Assembly (NCBI GenBank): GCA_023525715.1
Contig: CM042014.1
Coordinates: forward strand, 25,142,904 to 25,206,903
DNA from: Cichorium intybus
Lineage: Eukaryota; Streptophyta; Magnoliopsida; Asterales; Asteraceae
DNA length: 64,000 nt
Direction: 5' to 3'
A model generated the notes under the pieces. That model had not been told where the DNA came from and did no database searches. It saw only the letters and a program-made list of their open reading frames with translations. Shown in pieces: positions 50,043-60,730 of this stretch. Numbering within the stretch: position 1 is the stretch's first letter; each line of letters starts with the position of its first letter. The position numbers and the translations under genes were made by a program.

Positions 50043-50240
50043 CGACAATACTAGATAAGCCGTGAGTCTGATATAGACAAGAACGGAGCTGTGAGTCAAC
50101 AATGCGACAATACCAGATAAGCCGTGAGTCTGCGATAGACAAGAACGGAGCTGTGAGTCAACCTTGAAAAGGCAATACCGGATAATCTGTGAGTCATTGA
50201 GATGGCAAGAACGGAGCCGTGAGTCTAGACAAAAGCGGGG
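50043..50240 (+). repeat. Tandem repeat in the LTR, about 62-65 bp unit, three copies
   Basis: Units share GATAAGCCGTGAGTCTG and GACAAGAACGGAGCTGTGAG, starting near 50043, 50105 and 50171. The third unit is more diverged. Confidence 0.85.
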
Positions 50241-50619
50241 CAAACCCGTGAGCTATATGCGATCATACGTTATGAGACAATGCATATTGTTTTTGTATAG
50301 AGATTTTATTCTTATACATATTGTTGCAGATTTGATTACTCATTGGGCTTTATAGCTCACAGTGTTTATTTGATATGTCCCTGCAGGTGAGCGAGATCCC
50401 GCTAAGGGGAAAGAAAAAGTCTGTGACTAGGGACTTAGAAATGTGAAGTAGCAGCCCGGCTCAAAGGATGTATAATATTAATATGTTGTAATCCTTGATA
50501 CACTTGTACCTGTTTATATTAACTAATACCCTATACTTATGGCTTGGATTGTAAAATATATGTTTGAAAAATAAAAAAATTTTATGGGGTGTTTTGTTAA
50601 TAAGCCGAGTGTTACAAGA

Positions 50620-50632
50620 TGGTATCAGAGCC
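50620..50632 (+). other. Primer binding site (tRNA-Met type)
   Basis: TGGTATCAGAGCC, four bases inside the LTR end at 50616. Confidence 0.92.
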
Positions 50633-50784
50633 GTGGTTTAAGTGAACTAGGTGTCTTTAGAATAGATTCCTGGACTTAAACCTTGAGAGATAATAGATAT
50701 GATGGAGTGTTAGACATTGATATCACGTAAATTATACATATTTTCCGCACGATATCAGTGTGATTTTAGTTTAGTTTCATACAT
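50633..50784 (+). other. Gypsy leader stub
   Basis: The leader continues TTTAAGTGAACTAGGTGTC as in other elements here, then gives way to the Athila-type LTR. The exact switch point is not clear. Confidence 0.5.
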
Positions 50785-53003
50785 GTTATGAACTAAAGAT
50801 ACCTAATATGCTTAAATATTCGTTTTGAAGCTAAAAAGACGTGTTTGGAGCAAAGGAACGGATTACACGAAGATTTGAACTTAAAAAGAAACTAACTGCA
50901 AAACTGGCCACAGCTTGGGCGCACCCCGCCCATATCTAGGCGCACTGCGCCCATGAAGATTCCTGAATTCGCTTTTCGTCCGACTTTTGAGTAAAATAAT
51001 CAAGCGTGCGTTCATCCAATGATTCAACCGACTTGCCAAGCATGTGCAAGGGCGCACCCTGCCTACTTTTGGGCGCACCGCGCCTCAGATCCGACATTAA
51101 AGTGAAACCTACCTGCAAACCCACGTGCTTCGCTGAGTGGCCGCGTGCTGAGATCCCCTAGGCGCACTGCGCCTCCCTTTGGGCGCACCGCGCCCGGCGC
51201 CTGCTCCAGCTATAAATACAAGCCCTTCTACTCTTCTTTGGGAGAACACCTTGAGACCAGATCACATCTCTGCACCTCCACACCACCAAACTCAGTAGTT
51301 TGCCTCCTGCATCTGCCAGAAAGCTTGTAGAATCAAAGGGGAACCTATGGAATCGAGAGCTTGAAGAATGTTCGGCCGGGACTTCATTTGGTTTGCTTTA
51401 TATATGTTTAGCATTCTATTATGATTTCCTAAGCCGTATTCTTCAGATTATGTTATTTGCATTATTTATTACTTAGATTTGATTACTGTTTGGTTATGAT
51501 TTGATTGTTATTTATCGGATATTGAACGTTTCATATTTTATATTGCATAATTCATTTGACGTCATTTATGTTAAAGAACCTTCCTTTTGGACTTATTGCT
51601 GAGTTATTTTAGTCTAGAGGACCAATCTGACTATATGACTTTTATCATAACTGTGCTATGACCATTAGGCAGATATGACTAGTGATAGACCAAATCCTAG
51701 GGTTAAGTCATGAAGGTAGAATGTTGTATGTATATGCAAAGTTTGTACTAGAGGGCCAATCTGTACAAACCAATTTGATTGTCATGACCATTGAGATCAA
51801 AAGCTCGAATGAATCCTGTATGATACGAACCAATGCATGATTATTTTGGAAAATGTAATCGCATGACCATTGCCATTAATGACCTTATAATCATAGGAAT
51901 AGGTAGTTGGACCAAAACATCTAATCACTTTAGAAATCGGTATTTTAACGTTCAATATCCATTGCACTAATAACATATCAAACATAACTAGATAGTTCAA
52001 TCGAATCTAAGTATTAATGTTTACTTTTATGTTTTGTAATTTATATTTCCCGTAGCTTTTGCCTAGGTGATGTTGATTCATTAATAAAAATATGTGTTGA
52101 TCTAGTTCTTGATTCGAGTTTAACATCGGTTAGGATATATAACTTGCATGCTATACATATTAAATGTGGTTACAGTTTGTATTCTTGATTGCCATCTTCA
52201 TATCATTAAGTTTAAATGGCCATTTAAACGTATTGATCACATGAACCGTTGTGATGTATAATTGACAACTATATATCATATCATTGGACTAGTTATTGAC
52301 CATTTAACTAGGAAGGTTATCTAAGTTATAAACTTGATTAGTGGAATAAGACTTATATCACATTTAGTTGCAACTCATGACCATTGATTGTATGAACATA
52401 TCACTTTGACCATTAGGATATGGGCTATGTTTGCATGCTAGATTGTATTAATACTTGATGATTATTAGTTATTTAGTTGCATGACCATTGTGCTATTGTA
52501 ACTTAGCAGTCATAGAATTGGTGACTTGACCATACGATCCTACCACCTAATGCAACCTATTGTAACTCATTGCACATAATCAAAACTAGTCAACATAGGT
52601 TTATATGAATCAACAAATCCTAGACGAAAGTTTCCCTTGTTATTTTTGTTATGATCATTTTAATTTATTATTTCGTCATTTATTTTATAATCAAAGTTTT
52701 ACGAGTTTTCATTAAAACTCGCCTCTGAGTGTTTGCTTGAATAATTATTAATTGATAATTGATTTTCTTAACTTAAAGATATCCGTTTTCCCTTGGGTCC
52801 GACAACCCGGATTTACCATTATTATACTACAATCGACTAGGTACACTTGCCTATTGTGTTGTTCTATTCATACATGGTATTTCCCTGTTTAAAAAATATA
52901 AAACTAATGTGAAAATCATTTTCGAAAATCATATATACGCTCGTAAGACATCAAGTTTATTGGTGCCGTTTCTGGGTGTTTTATATGTATGTTTGAAAAC
53001 ACA
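50785..53003 (+). repeat. Athila-type 5' LTR, left boundary approximate
   Basis: TATAAATAC at 51211-51219 gives the promoter. The right end runs into an Athila-type PBS at 53013. The left end is a guess from TGTTATGAAC at 50785 and from resemblance to the start of the LTR at 59314. Three paired GC-rich boxes lie upstream of the TATA box. No ORF of note. Confidence 0.5.
50918..51200 (+). repeat. Three paired GC-rich boxes upstream of an LTR TATA box
   Basis: GGCGCAC boxes at 50918/50939, 51051/51072 and 51161/51182. Each pair is exactly 21 bp apart. Most boxes are self-complementary at the ends (GGCGCACTGCGCC). Confidence 0.88.
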
Positions 53004-53027
53004 AAAAGTTTTTGGCGCCGTTGCCGG
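52961..53027 (+). other. Athila-type primer binding site plus a degenerate second copy
   Basis: TGGCGCCGTTGCCGG at 53013-53027 is the Athila primer site, generally assigned to tRNA-Asp. A weaker copy, TGGTGCCGTTTCTGGG, lies at 52961-52976. Confidence 0.75.
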
Positions 53028-54240
53028 AGAATTCGGATTTATTTTTTTGTATAGAAAATTAAATTATTAGTTAATATTTGTGTGATTGTACATTTGTTTT
53101 TGTGTGTTATGTATTTGCTTTGATTGACATATCACTAATCATAAAATAGATATTTGCACACCTTAAGCATATTTTAAGTGTGGGGTGAATATTTGGGGAA
53201 AAATGAAGTAACAAAACCTTTGAAGTCTTTTCTGCTCACGCAATGCGACGTGTATGCCATCCGGACGCGACGCGTCGACAATCCGGATTGCATTGAATAA
53301 AAGACAACTTCAAAAATTACGCGACACGGAAACTTGCATGACGCGTAAACACCCGAGGCAGATACTGGTCGTACATAATGATACATGGCTAAAAATCAGC
53401 CACTACTGAGAAGAGAGATGCTTCTTTACAGTGGGGGCAGCGATACTGATAACGGTCAAAAGTCGCACAGCCACACCACACCCGCAAACCAGTAGCCACG
53501 GATTTGAAACTTCAGGAACCACAAAATGAGTAATATTTTTCTTTCGTTGTTATTACTTTTACTTTTGTGATTTAATTTTTGTGTGTTTATTTGTGTGTGA
53601 ATAATTTTTGTCCGAGTGACGCATATGCCGATTTTCTAAGATTCAATGCTGGCAGCATGTTCAATGAATTCTTTTCTGTGGAAAGAGCCTCATATATGAC
53701 GTCGACCGGTACCCAAGGGGAGTCTGTTCCATTTTGCTCCCTTTACTGTTTTGAATTATATATATAATAGAATTATTGTATAATATAAGTGTAGGGGTAG
53801 GACGTCATACTGCAATGATTAACTGAGCCAATTAAAAATTTTGTTATCTTAAACTTCTTTTCCAAAATTGAACGCTAAAAAGGTAATTGTTAAAAAAAAT
53901 ATTTTGAAAATAAATTTGTAGGTTATATTTAATTTTATGTGTGTATTTTTGTTTTTCATTGTTTTATCTAAAGTCTAGTTTTGTAGAGGACAAGTTTTTA
54001 GGATGGTAGTTACAAAATGTTTTGCATAAATAATGAAATAGACCCGTTGAAAATCTATCAGTTGTTAAAAATTGAGTTTTTGCCAAAACAGATTGAGTCA
54101 GTTTCCCTACTTGCAAAAATGCGCGAATTATATGCTGTTACTAAATTGAGGAAAATAAGCCTCGATAAATGAACTTAAAATGAGAAAAATTCTCAAGAAA
54201 TCTGATGTGTTAAAAAGTAGAAGTCAAGTAATGTTATACC
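53028..54240. other. Retroelement leader or remnant, unassigned
   Basis: Follows the Athila-type PBS. Contains GC-rich paired boxes at 53238-53350 and a motif AAGTGTGGGG at 53177 like Athila purine tracts. Small ORFs have no family. It ends where gypsy gag similarity begins. Confidence 0.45.
53238..53350 (+). repeat. Paired GC-rich boxes
   Basis: GCGACGTG at 53245 and GCGACGCG at 53267 (22 bp), then GCGACACG at 53321 and GCGTAAAC at 53343 (22 bp, second box weaker). Confidence 0.55.
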
Positions 54241-54274
54241 ATAAGATTGAGACTCAGGAAGGAAAATTCAATCA

Positions 54275-55374
54275 GTGGCCTTTGGCATTCGAGCAAGTAG
54301 ACATAAAATGGGGCCTACGGGCATTTCTACTCCTTATAAAGCTTTCCTTGGCTGCAAACCAAAAGAATTTTCAGGGACAGACAATCCAGTTCAGGCAATG
54401 GAGTGGATAATGCACATTGAAAAACTGTTCCGAGTCAGTAAATGTGCTGATGGGGACAAAGTAGAGTTTGCTACAAATCAATTGACGAGCAATGCATTAC
54501 ATTGGTGGCAGATTTATAGCAAGTCATTGGGTCCTGATTCGTCCCTATCCATACCTTGGGAGCAATTCAAGACCAAGTTTAATGAAGAGTAATGTTCAGA
54601 AGTGGCTGTAAAGAAATTGGAAGATGAATTCCTGCACTTGGAACAGGGTTCTAAATCTGTCCAAGAATATACTTTGAGCTTTCTGGAAAAGGCAAGGTTT
54701 GCGGAGCATCAAGTGAACACTGAAAAGAGAAAAATTGACAAGTATGTTTGGGGATTGACAACCCGAATCCGGGAGATAGTGCAACCACTTAAATTGTCTA
54801 CTTTCTGACAGGTGGTGGATAGGGCCACTGAAAGGGAGACAGAACTGAAAAGACAAGAAGATGAAAAGAAAGTAACCGAAACCAAAAGGAAGGCGGAAGA
54901 CCAAGGGTGGACGCATCAGAAAAAGCCACAACAAGCTGGGTCTAAGTTTAAGGGTAAAGGCCAAAAAGATGAAGCAAAATGGTGTGAGAAGTGCAGAAAA
55001 AGGCACTCAGGAAGTTGTCGAATTGATACTGTATCGATTAATTGCCGAAATTATGGGAAAACGGGACATACTACACGGGAGTGTCGGGCGGAACGACAGT
55101 GTTATCATTGCGGAGCTACGGATCATATTCGCCCAAATTGTCCACAGCTGAAATCTGGAGCACTTAGTGAAAGATCCAGAGATGACCAGGGAGGAAAGAA
55201 GGAAGAGGTGAAGAACCGGGGAAGACCAGTAGCCTCGCGAGCCTTTCAAATGACTGTTGAGGAAGCTCGTGAAAAGACAGATGTGGTTACAGGTATCTTC
55301 ACTCTAAATTCCATACCTGTATATGTTATATTTGATCCAGGGCTACTCATTGTTTTGTATCGGAGTCCCTGATG
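54275..55374 (+). pseudogene. Gypsy gag and protease region, several stops
   Basis: Reads as gypsy gag (KAFLGCKPKEFSGTDNPVQA, HWWQIY) but is stopped at 54590 and 54806 and shifts frame upstream of 54275. Nucleocapsid-like boxes lie near 54987-55140 (CRNYGKTGHTTREC has Tyr in place of the second Cys; CYHCGATDHIRPNC keeps CCHC spacing). A protease start (FDPG for the usual FDSG) follows and is cut by a stop at about 55372. Not functional. Confidence 0.85.
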
Positions 55375-57560
55375 TCTCGCTTGAATGTACCACTAACTCC
55401 TATGGATGAAAGCTTGGAAGTAGCTATAGCAGATGGTAGATATGTTTGGGTTTCCGAACACCTGGAAGGTTGTCAGCTTAAAATCTACGGGACCACTTTC
55501 CCTATAGATTTGAAGCCGATGACTACCAATGAATTTGGAGTAATCGTGGGTATGGATTGGTTAGCAACGAATTATGCTAACATGGATTGTAGAAACAAAA
55601 GCATTACAGTATTGTCACCGGAAGGGAAATGGATAAAGATTCAGGGTGAAAGACCACGGTTGAGGATGCCGGTTATTTCCTTTGCTCAGGCTCGAAGCTG
55701 CATTAGCAAAGGGGGAATCTTTTATTTGGCTTATGTAGCGGTGGCTAAGCCAATAAAGGTGGGGGTAGCAAATGTAAATGTTGTAAATGAATTTCCAGAT
55801 GTGTTTCCAGATGAACTTCCAGGGTTACCACCAGATCGACAAGTAGAGTTCACGATTGAACTGGTTCCGGGAGCTGCTCCTGTTGCTCGGGCTCCATATC
55901 GTTTAGCACCTTCAGAAATGGTGGAACTGCGAAAGCAACTGGAAGAACTGTTAGATCGGGGTTTTATTAGACCGAGTACATCACCTTGGGGAGCCCCTAT
56001 CATGTTTTTTAAGAAGAAAGACGGGTCAATGCGTATGTGTATTGACTACCGGGAACTGAACAAGATCACGGTGAAGAATAAATATCCGCTGCCAAGAATT
56101 GATGACCTGTTTGACCAGCTACAGGGGGCATCTTACTTTTCTAAAATTGACTTGAGATCAGGGTACCATCAGTGGAAGATTCGAGAATCTGATATTCCGA
56201 AGACAGCTTTTCGCACGCGATATGGCCATTATGAGTTTTTGGTGATGCCTTTCGGGTTAACCAATGCTCCGGCCGTATTCATGGATCTTATGAACAGGGT
56301 ATGTCGACCGTTCCTTGATACTTCGGTGATAATATTTATAGACGACATCCTAGTGTATTCGCGAAGCCAAGCCGAAAAGAAGTGCACTTGCGACAAATGT
56401 TGGAGTTGCTTCGTCAAGAAAAGTTGTATGTAAATTTTTCTAAGTGTGAATTCTGGCTAAGAGAAGTTCAATTTCTTGGCCATGTGATTAATGCCGAAGG
56501 AGTGAAAGTCGATCCAGCGAAAATTGAAGCCGTGATGAAGTGGGAACCGCCTCGAAGTCCGACTGAAGTACGAAGTTTCCTTGGTTTGGCAGGTTATTAT
56601 AGAAGATTTGTCGAGAATTTCTCCTCGATAGCTGCCCCGTTGACCAAGTTGACCAGGAAAGGCGAAAAGTTTGAATGGGCGGAAAAACAGCAAGAAGCTT
56701 TTCAAAGGTTGAAACAAGCCTTGTGTGAAGCACCGGTGTTAGCACTACCGCAAAGTGGAGAAGAATATGTAATCTATAGTGATGCTTCTAGAGTCGGCCT
56801 CGGTTGTGTGTTAATGCAGAAAGGTCGGGTGATAGCTTATGCGTACCGTCAATTAAAAGAAGCCGAGAAGAAATCTCCAGTTCATGACCTGGAATTAGCT
56901 GCTGTGATCTTGGCATTGAAGTTGTGGAGACACTACTTGTATGGCGTGAAGTTTGTTATTTATACGGATCATAAAAGCTTGAAGTATCTGTTTGACCAAA
57001 AAAAGCTTAATATGAGACAACAAAGGTGGATGGATCTACTTAAAGATTTTGATTGCGAAATCTTGTACCATCCTGGCAAGGCGAATGTGGTGGCAGATGC
57101 TTTAAGTCGGAAAGAAGCTCCTTTGAAAGTTACATCCGCATGTATGGGTGTAGCAAGCCGGTTACCCGAATTGATCCGTTTGGCACAGGAAGAAGCGTGT
57201 AAACCTGAGCATGTAAAAAGCGAGCGAATGGTTGGGTATCTGAAGCATTTTGATGAAAACACACAGCGATTGAAAACCTTTAAAGGTCGTGTATGGGTCT
57301 CAAAACAAGGGGAGGCACGGAATTTACTACTAGAAGATGCACATTATAGTCGATATGCAGTTCATCCAGGCAGTACCAAGATGTATCGGACGCTGAAACC
57401 GTTGTATTGGTGGCCTGGAATGAAGAGAGATGTTGGAAGATACATAGAAAAGTGTTTGACGTGCCTGCAAGTGAAGTCAAACCATCAGAAACCATACGGA
57501 GAAATCCAGCCGTTGCCAATTCCAGAGAAGAAATGGGACAATATTACTATGGATTTTGTA
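55372..57560 (+). pseudogene. Gypsy pol, frameshifted, truncated in integrase
   Basis: Late protease, RT with IIFIDDILVYS near 56329, then a frameshift near 56370; RNase H (VIYSDASRVGLGCVLMQ) and the zinc-binding integrase domain (HPGSTKMY, CLTCLQ) follow in the next frame. The sequence stops being normal integrase after DNITMDFV at 57560, where it folds back into an inverted copy of itself. The integrase core and C-terminal region are absent. Confidence 0.88.
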
Positions 57561-58616
57561 AAAGTTTCAAACTTCAGCAATGTCCGCGGCAACTTGGTTA
57601 CAAAATCCATAGTAATATTGTCCCATTTCTTCTCTGGAATTGGCAACGGCTGGATTTCTCCGTATGGTTTCTGATGGTTTGACTTCACTTGCAGGCACGT
57701 CAAACACTTTTCTACGTATCTTCCAACATCTCTCTTCATTCCAGGCCACCAATACAACGGTTTCAGCGTCCGATACATCTTGGTACTGCCTGGATGAACT
57801 GCATATCGACTATAATGTGCATCTTCTAGTAGTAAATTCCGTGCCTCCCCTTGTTTTGGGACCCATACACGACCTTTAAAGGTTTTCAATCGCTGTGGGT
57901 TTTCATCCAAATGCTTCAGATACCCAACCATTCGCTCGCTTTTTACATGCTCAGGTTTACACGCTTCTTCCTGTGCCAAACGGATCAATTCGGGTAACCG
58001 GCTTGCTACACCCATACATGCGGATGTAACTTTCAAAGGAGCTTCTTTCCGACTTAAAGGCATCTGCCACCACATTCGCCTTGCCAAGATGGTACAAGAT
58101 TTCGCAATCAAAATCTTTAAGTAGATCCATCCACCTTTGTTGTCTCATATTAAGCTCTTTTTGGTCAAACAGATACTTCAAGCTTTTATGATCCGTATAA
58201 ATAACAAACTTCACGCCATACAAGTAGTGTCTCCACAACTTCAATGCCAAGATCACAGCAGCTAATTCCAGGTCATGAACTGGATATTTCTTCTCGGCTT
58301 CTTTTAATTGACGGTACGCATAAGCTATCACCCGACCTTTCTGCATTAACACACAACCGAGGCCGACTCTAGAAGCATCACTATAGATTACATATTCTTC
58401 TCCACTTTGCGGTAGTGCTAACACTGGTGCTTCACACAAGGCTTGTTTCAACCTTTGAAAAGCTTCTTGCTGTTTTTCCGCCCATTCAAACTTTTCGCCT
58501 TTCCTGGTCAACTTGGTCAACGGGGCAGCTATCGAGGAGAAATTCTCGACAAATCTTCTATAATAACCTGCCAAGCCAAGGAAACTTCGTACTTCAGTCG
58601 GACTTCGAGGCGGTTC
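56544..58616. repeat. 1 kb inverted duplication of gypsy pol with a 38 bp spacer
   Basis: 56544-57560 and 57599-58616 are reverse complements about 1017 bp long, with scattered differences, around 57561-58598's first 38 bp as spacer. Each arm has private changes (for example KKSPVHD versus KKYPVHD; a frameshift only in the right arm near 58060). Confidence 0.95.
57561..58616 (-). pseudogene. Inverted copy of gypsy RNase H and N-terminal integrase
   Basis: Minus-strand frames repeat the left arm: RNase H, DHKSLKYLFDQKELNMRQQR, then the zinc-binding integrase domain. The spacer reads on as normal integrase for a few residues (MDFVTKLPRT), so this arm reaches further into the gene than the left arm. 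A frameshift near 58060 breaks it. It begins at the PPRSPTEVRSF segment of late RT at 58616 with no upstream RT. Confidence 0.88.
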
Positions 58617-58651
58617 TGATAGTGTTTTATTTTTACAATAAAACACTATCA
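58617..58651. repeat. Perfect short hairpin at the outer breakpoint of the inverted duplication
   Basis: TGATAGTGTTTTATT, loop TTTAC, then AATAAAACACTATCA: 15 bp stem with no mismatch, starting at the base after the right arm ends. Confidence 0.95.
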
Positions 58652-59313
58652 TTTAAAGACTGTTTTATCGCATAAATACGATCAGAGGCACACAAAAACT
58701 ATATTTCCGTGCAAAATAAAAGAATCCAGAAACCGCCTTAAAACATGCAAAATGCTTCTTCATAAACAGATACGGTTCAGACAGACCCGTCTAACCTACC
58801 CCATCTGTTAAAACCAAACAGTCACATTTTATAAGAATGCATGTTTTCACAACAAAAAGGCAAAAGCTCACATTCCAACGGCAGCTCCTGATGCACACCA
58901 CAGACTCCCAACAGTCTGGCGGTGATAATAGATCTACTGTCGGGTCATTACTAACCCAAGCCAGCCATTTGTTTTCACATAGAAAACATCTCACAAATCA
59001 CGGGGAAATCCTATTATGATATCATTAATTCTCTCAAAAGAATTATGATTAATTTGTCTACCGTCCCCAGACATCCTCACAAAATTGCAAGATAAACGAG
59101 AGAATATCTCATTTTTCATACACTGCACATCACAGCCCACTGCTGTGTCGCAGATGCAAATCTGCCAGAACTATGGTTTTACCATAGGAAATCCTGATAA
59201 GCTCAACATCAAAACAGGCTTATATTAACAGGTGGCTGAACATGAATTACGATTCATGTTTAACTTGAACAGAGTTCTCCGGAGCTGCTGGTGTGAGGAA
59301 AACAAGAGGGATT
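58652..59313. other. Unassigned sequence
   Basis: Less AT-rich than nearby intergenic DNA, with a small palindrome (CAGACTCCCAACAGTCTG near 58904). No gene or known element recognised. It may be the target into which both neighbours inserted. Confidence 0.4.
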
Positions 59314-60622
59314 TGTGTGTTAACAATTATGGTTTATTTTCAGGAACAAGACCCAAGAACTATAAAAGAACAAACCCGAGGAAGTGATGCTCAAAACTGA
59401 AGAGTAAAAAGGCGAAATACACATAAAAATACAGCAATCGCGACTTGACACCACCTATGTCGCGACGTGAAGAAAATCAAAGCAGAAGACCCAAATACCT
59501 ACAGTGATCGCGCCGCGACGGATACCCCGGTCGCGACGCGAAGACCTTGGACGCGAAGACCTTGGACGCGAGACTACCAACTCCATGAACGCGAGACTAC
59601 CAACAACCGCACTAGCCAGACCAGTGGCCGACCAAAAGCAACGACCGACGCCTCCTCGCGCCGCGACGGGACCCTTGGTCGCGACGCGAGCACTGTGCTC
59701 CAGTAGTATAAATAGAAGCTCTCTATGCACGGATTTAGACACCCATTCTACATCCTTTAGACACCAAGTTACTAAGTACTCTATATCAGTTGTAATAGTT
59801 TGAAATATTTCTTCTCTAGTTGTTAGAATCAAAAGATTACCTCTCTCGGTGGTAATTCTAGTTGTAATTCAAGAAACTCGAAGGGTAAACGCATCAAGTT
59901 ACATGACGAGGAACACCAAGACCATCATCACGATCATCACACGAATGGAAGGCTAATCTCTTCAGATTACTTCCGGTAATGTTATCCAACTTTTAGTATA
60001 GCATGTTTTTACTTTGATTCCGACAAATGTTTTGCTATTGTAACTCTTAAACTCCTATCTCTTGAAATACAACTAGTGAATCATTTGTGTTTACTTCTAC
60101 TTATTACCATATTCTCAAGACATAGTATTACCAACATATCATTCGTGCCTATCTCACTTAAATCACGAGTTAAGACGGATAATCAGTTAATATACTTTGT
60201 GCCCAATTAATATGTTAAGAAGTTGTAATGTTACTATCATCTAGATAAAACATAATATTGCTATACCATTGTTTGTGCTTAATCTACCTAATTGTTAGAC
60301 AAAGACAAATAATCGATTCAACATATTATGTATTTACCTATGTAATAGTAATTGTCAGTAAACTGTAATTATGTTAAAGTAATTATATCGGAATCATTGT
60401 AATAATACATGTGCAACTAATTGTTGATAACTAAACCGGAAGTAATTCTCTCTTTAATCTCAAGTTACAATCTCAATATTTTTACCATCACCGTTAAAAT
60501 TCTACTTTACAACTCATTAAAAGTTAACCACTAAATCCTTGGACTCGACCCCGCTTGCCCTATCTACATAGTAAAAAGTGGGTTATAAATTGTTTTTGAC
60601 GCGTGTGACGATAGCGTTGTCA
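59314..60622 (+). repeat. 5' LTR of an Athila-type element, left boundary approximate
   Basis: Ends GTTGTCA at 60622 just before an Athila PBS. TATAAATAG lies at 59707-59715, with GC-rich paired boxes upstream. The left end is set at a TGTGTTAAC-like start near 59314 without a partner LTR to confirm it. Confidence 0.6.
59438..59690 (+). repeat. Three paired GC-rich boxes upstream of an LTR TATA box
   Basis: TCGCGAC at 59438 and 59460 (22 bp); TCGCGCCGCG at 59508 with TCGCGACGCG at 59531 (23 bp); the same two boxes at 59656 and 59679 (23 bp). Between the last two pairs GAAGACCTTGGACGC is repeated. Confidence 0.88.
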
Positions 60623-60625
60623 AAA

Positions 60626-60643
60626 TGGCGCCGTTGCCGGGGA
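60626..60643 (+). other. Athila primer binding site
   Basis: TGGCGCCGTTGCCGGGGA, the conserved Athila site, four bases inside the LTR end. Confidence 0.92.
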
Positions 60644-60730
60644 TTATGTGCGCTTAAGTTCTAAAGAGTTGTTTAAAGTTCAATTTTTACTTTTGTTTTT
60701 ATTATCTTTCTTGTGCAAACTCACTTGTTT

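Larger units (their letters stand above)
48655..50616 (+). repeat. 5' LTR of a gypsy element
   Basis: Starts TGTAACATC and ends GTGTTACA, followed by a PBS, so it is a 5' LTR. TATAAATAG lies at 48882-48890. Its coding region may be the gag-pol at 54275-57560, with the Athila-type sequence inserted in the leader, but that link is inferred. Confidence 0.75.
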
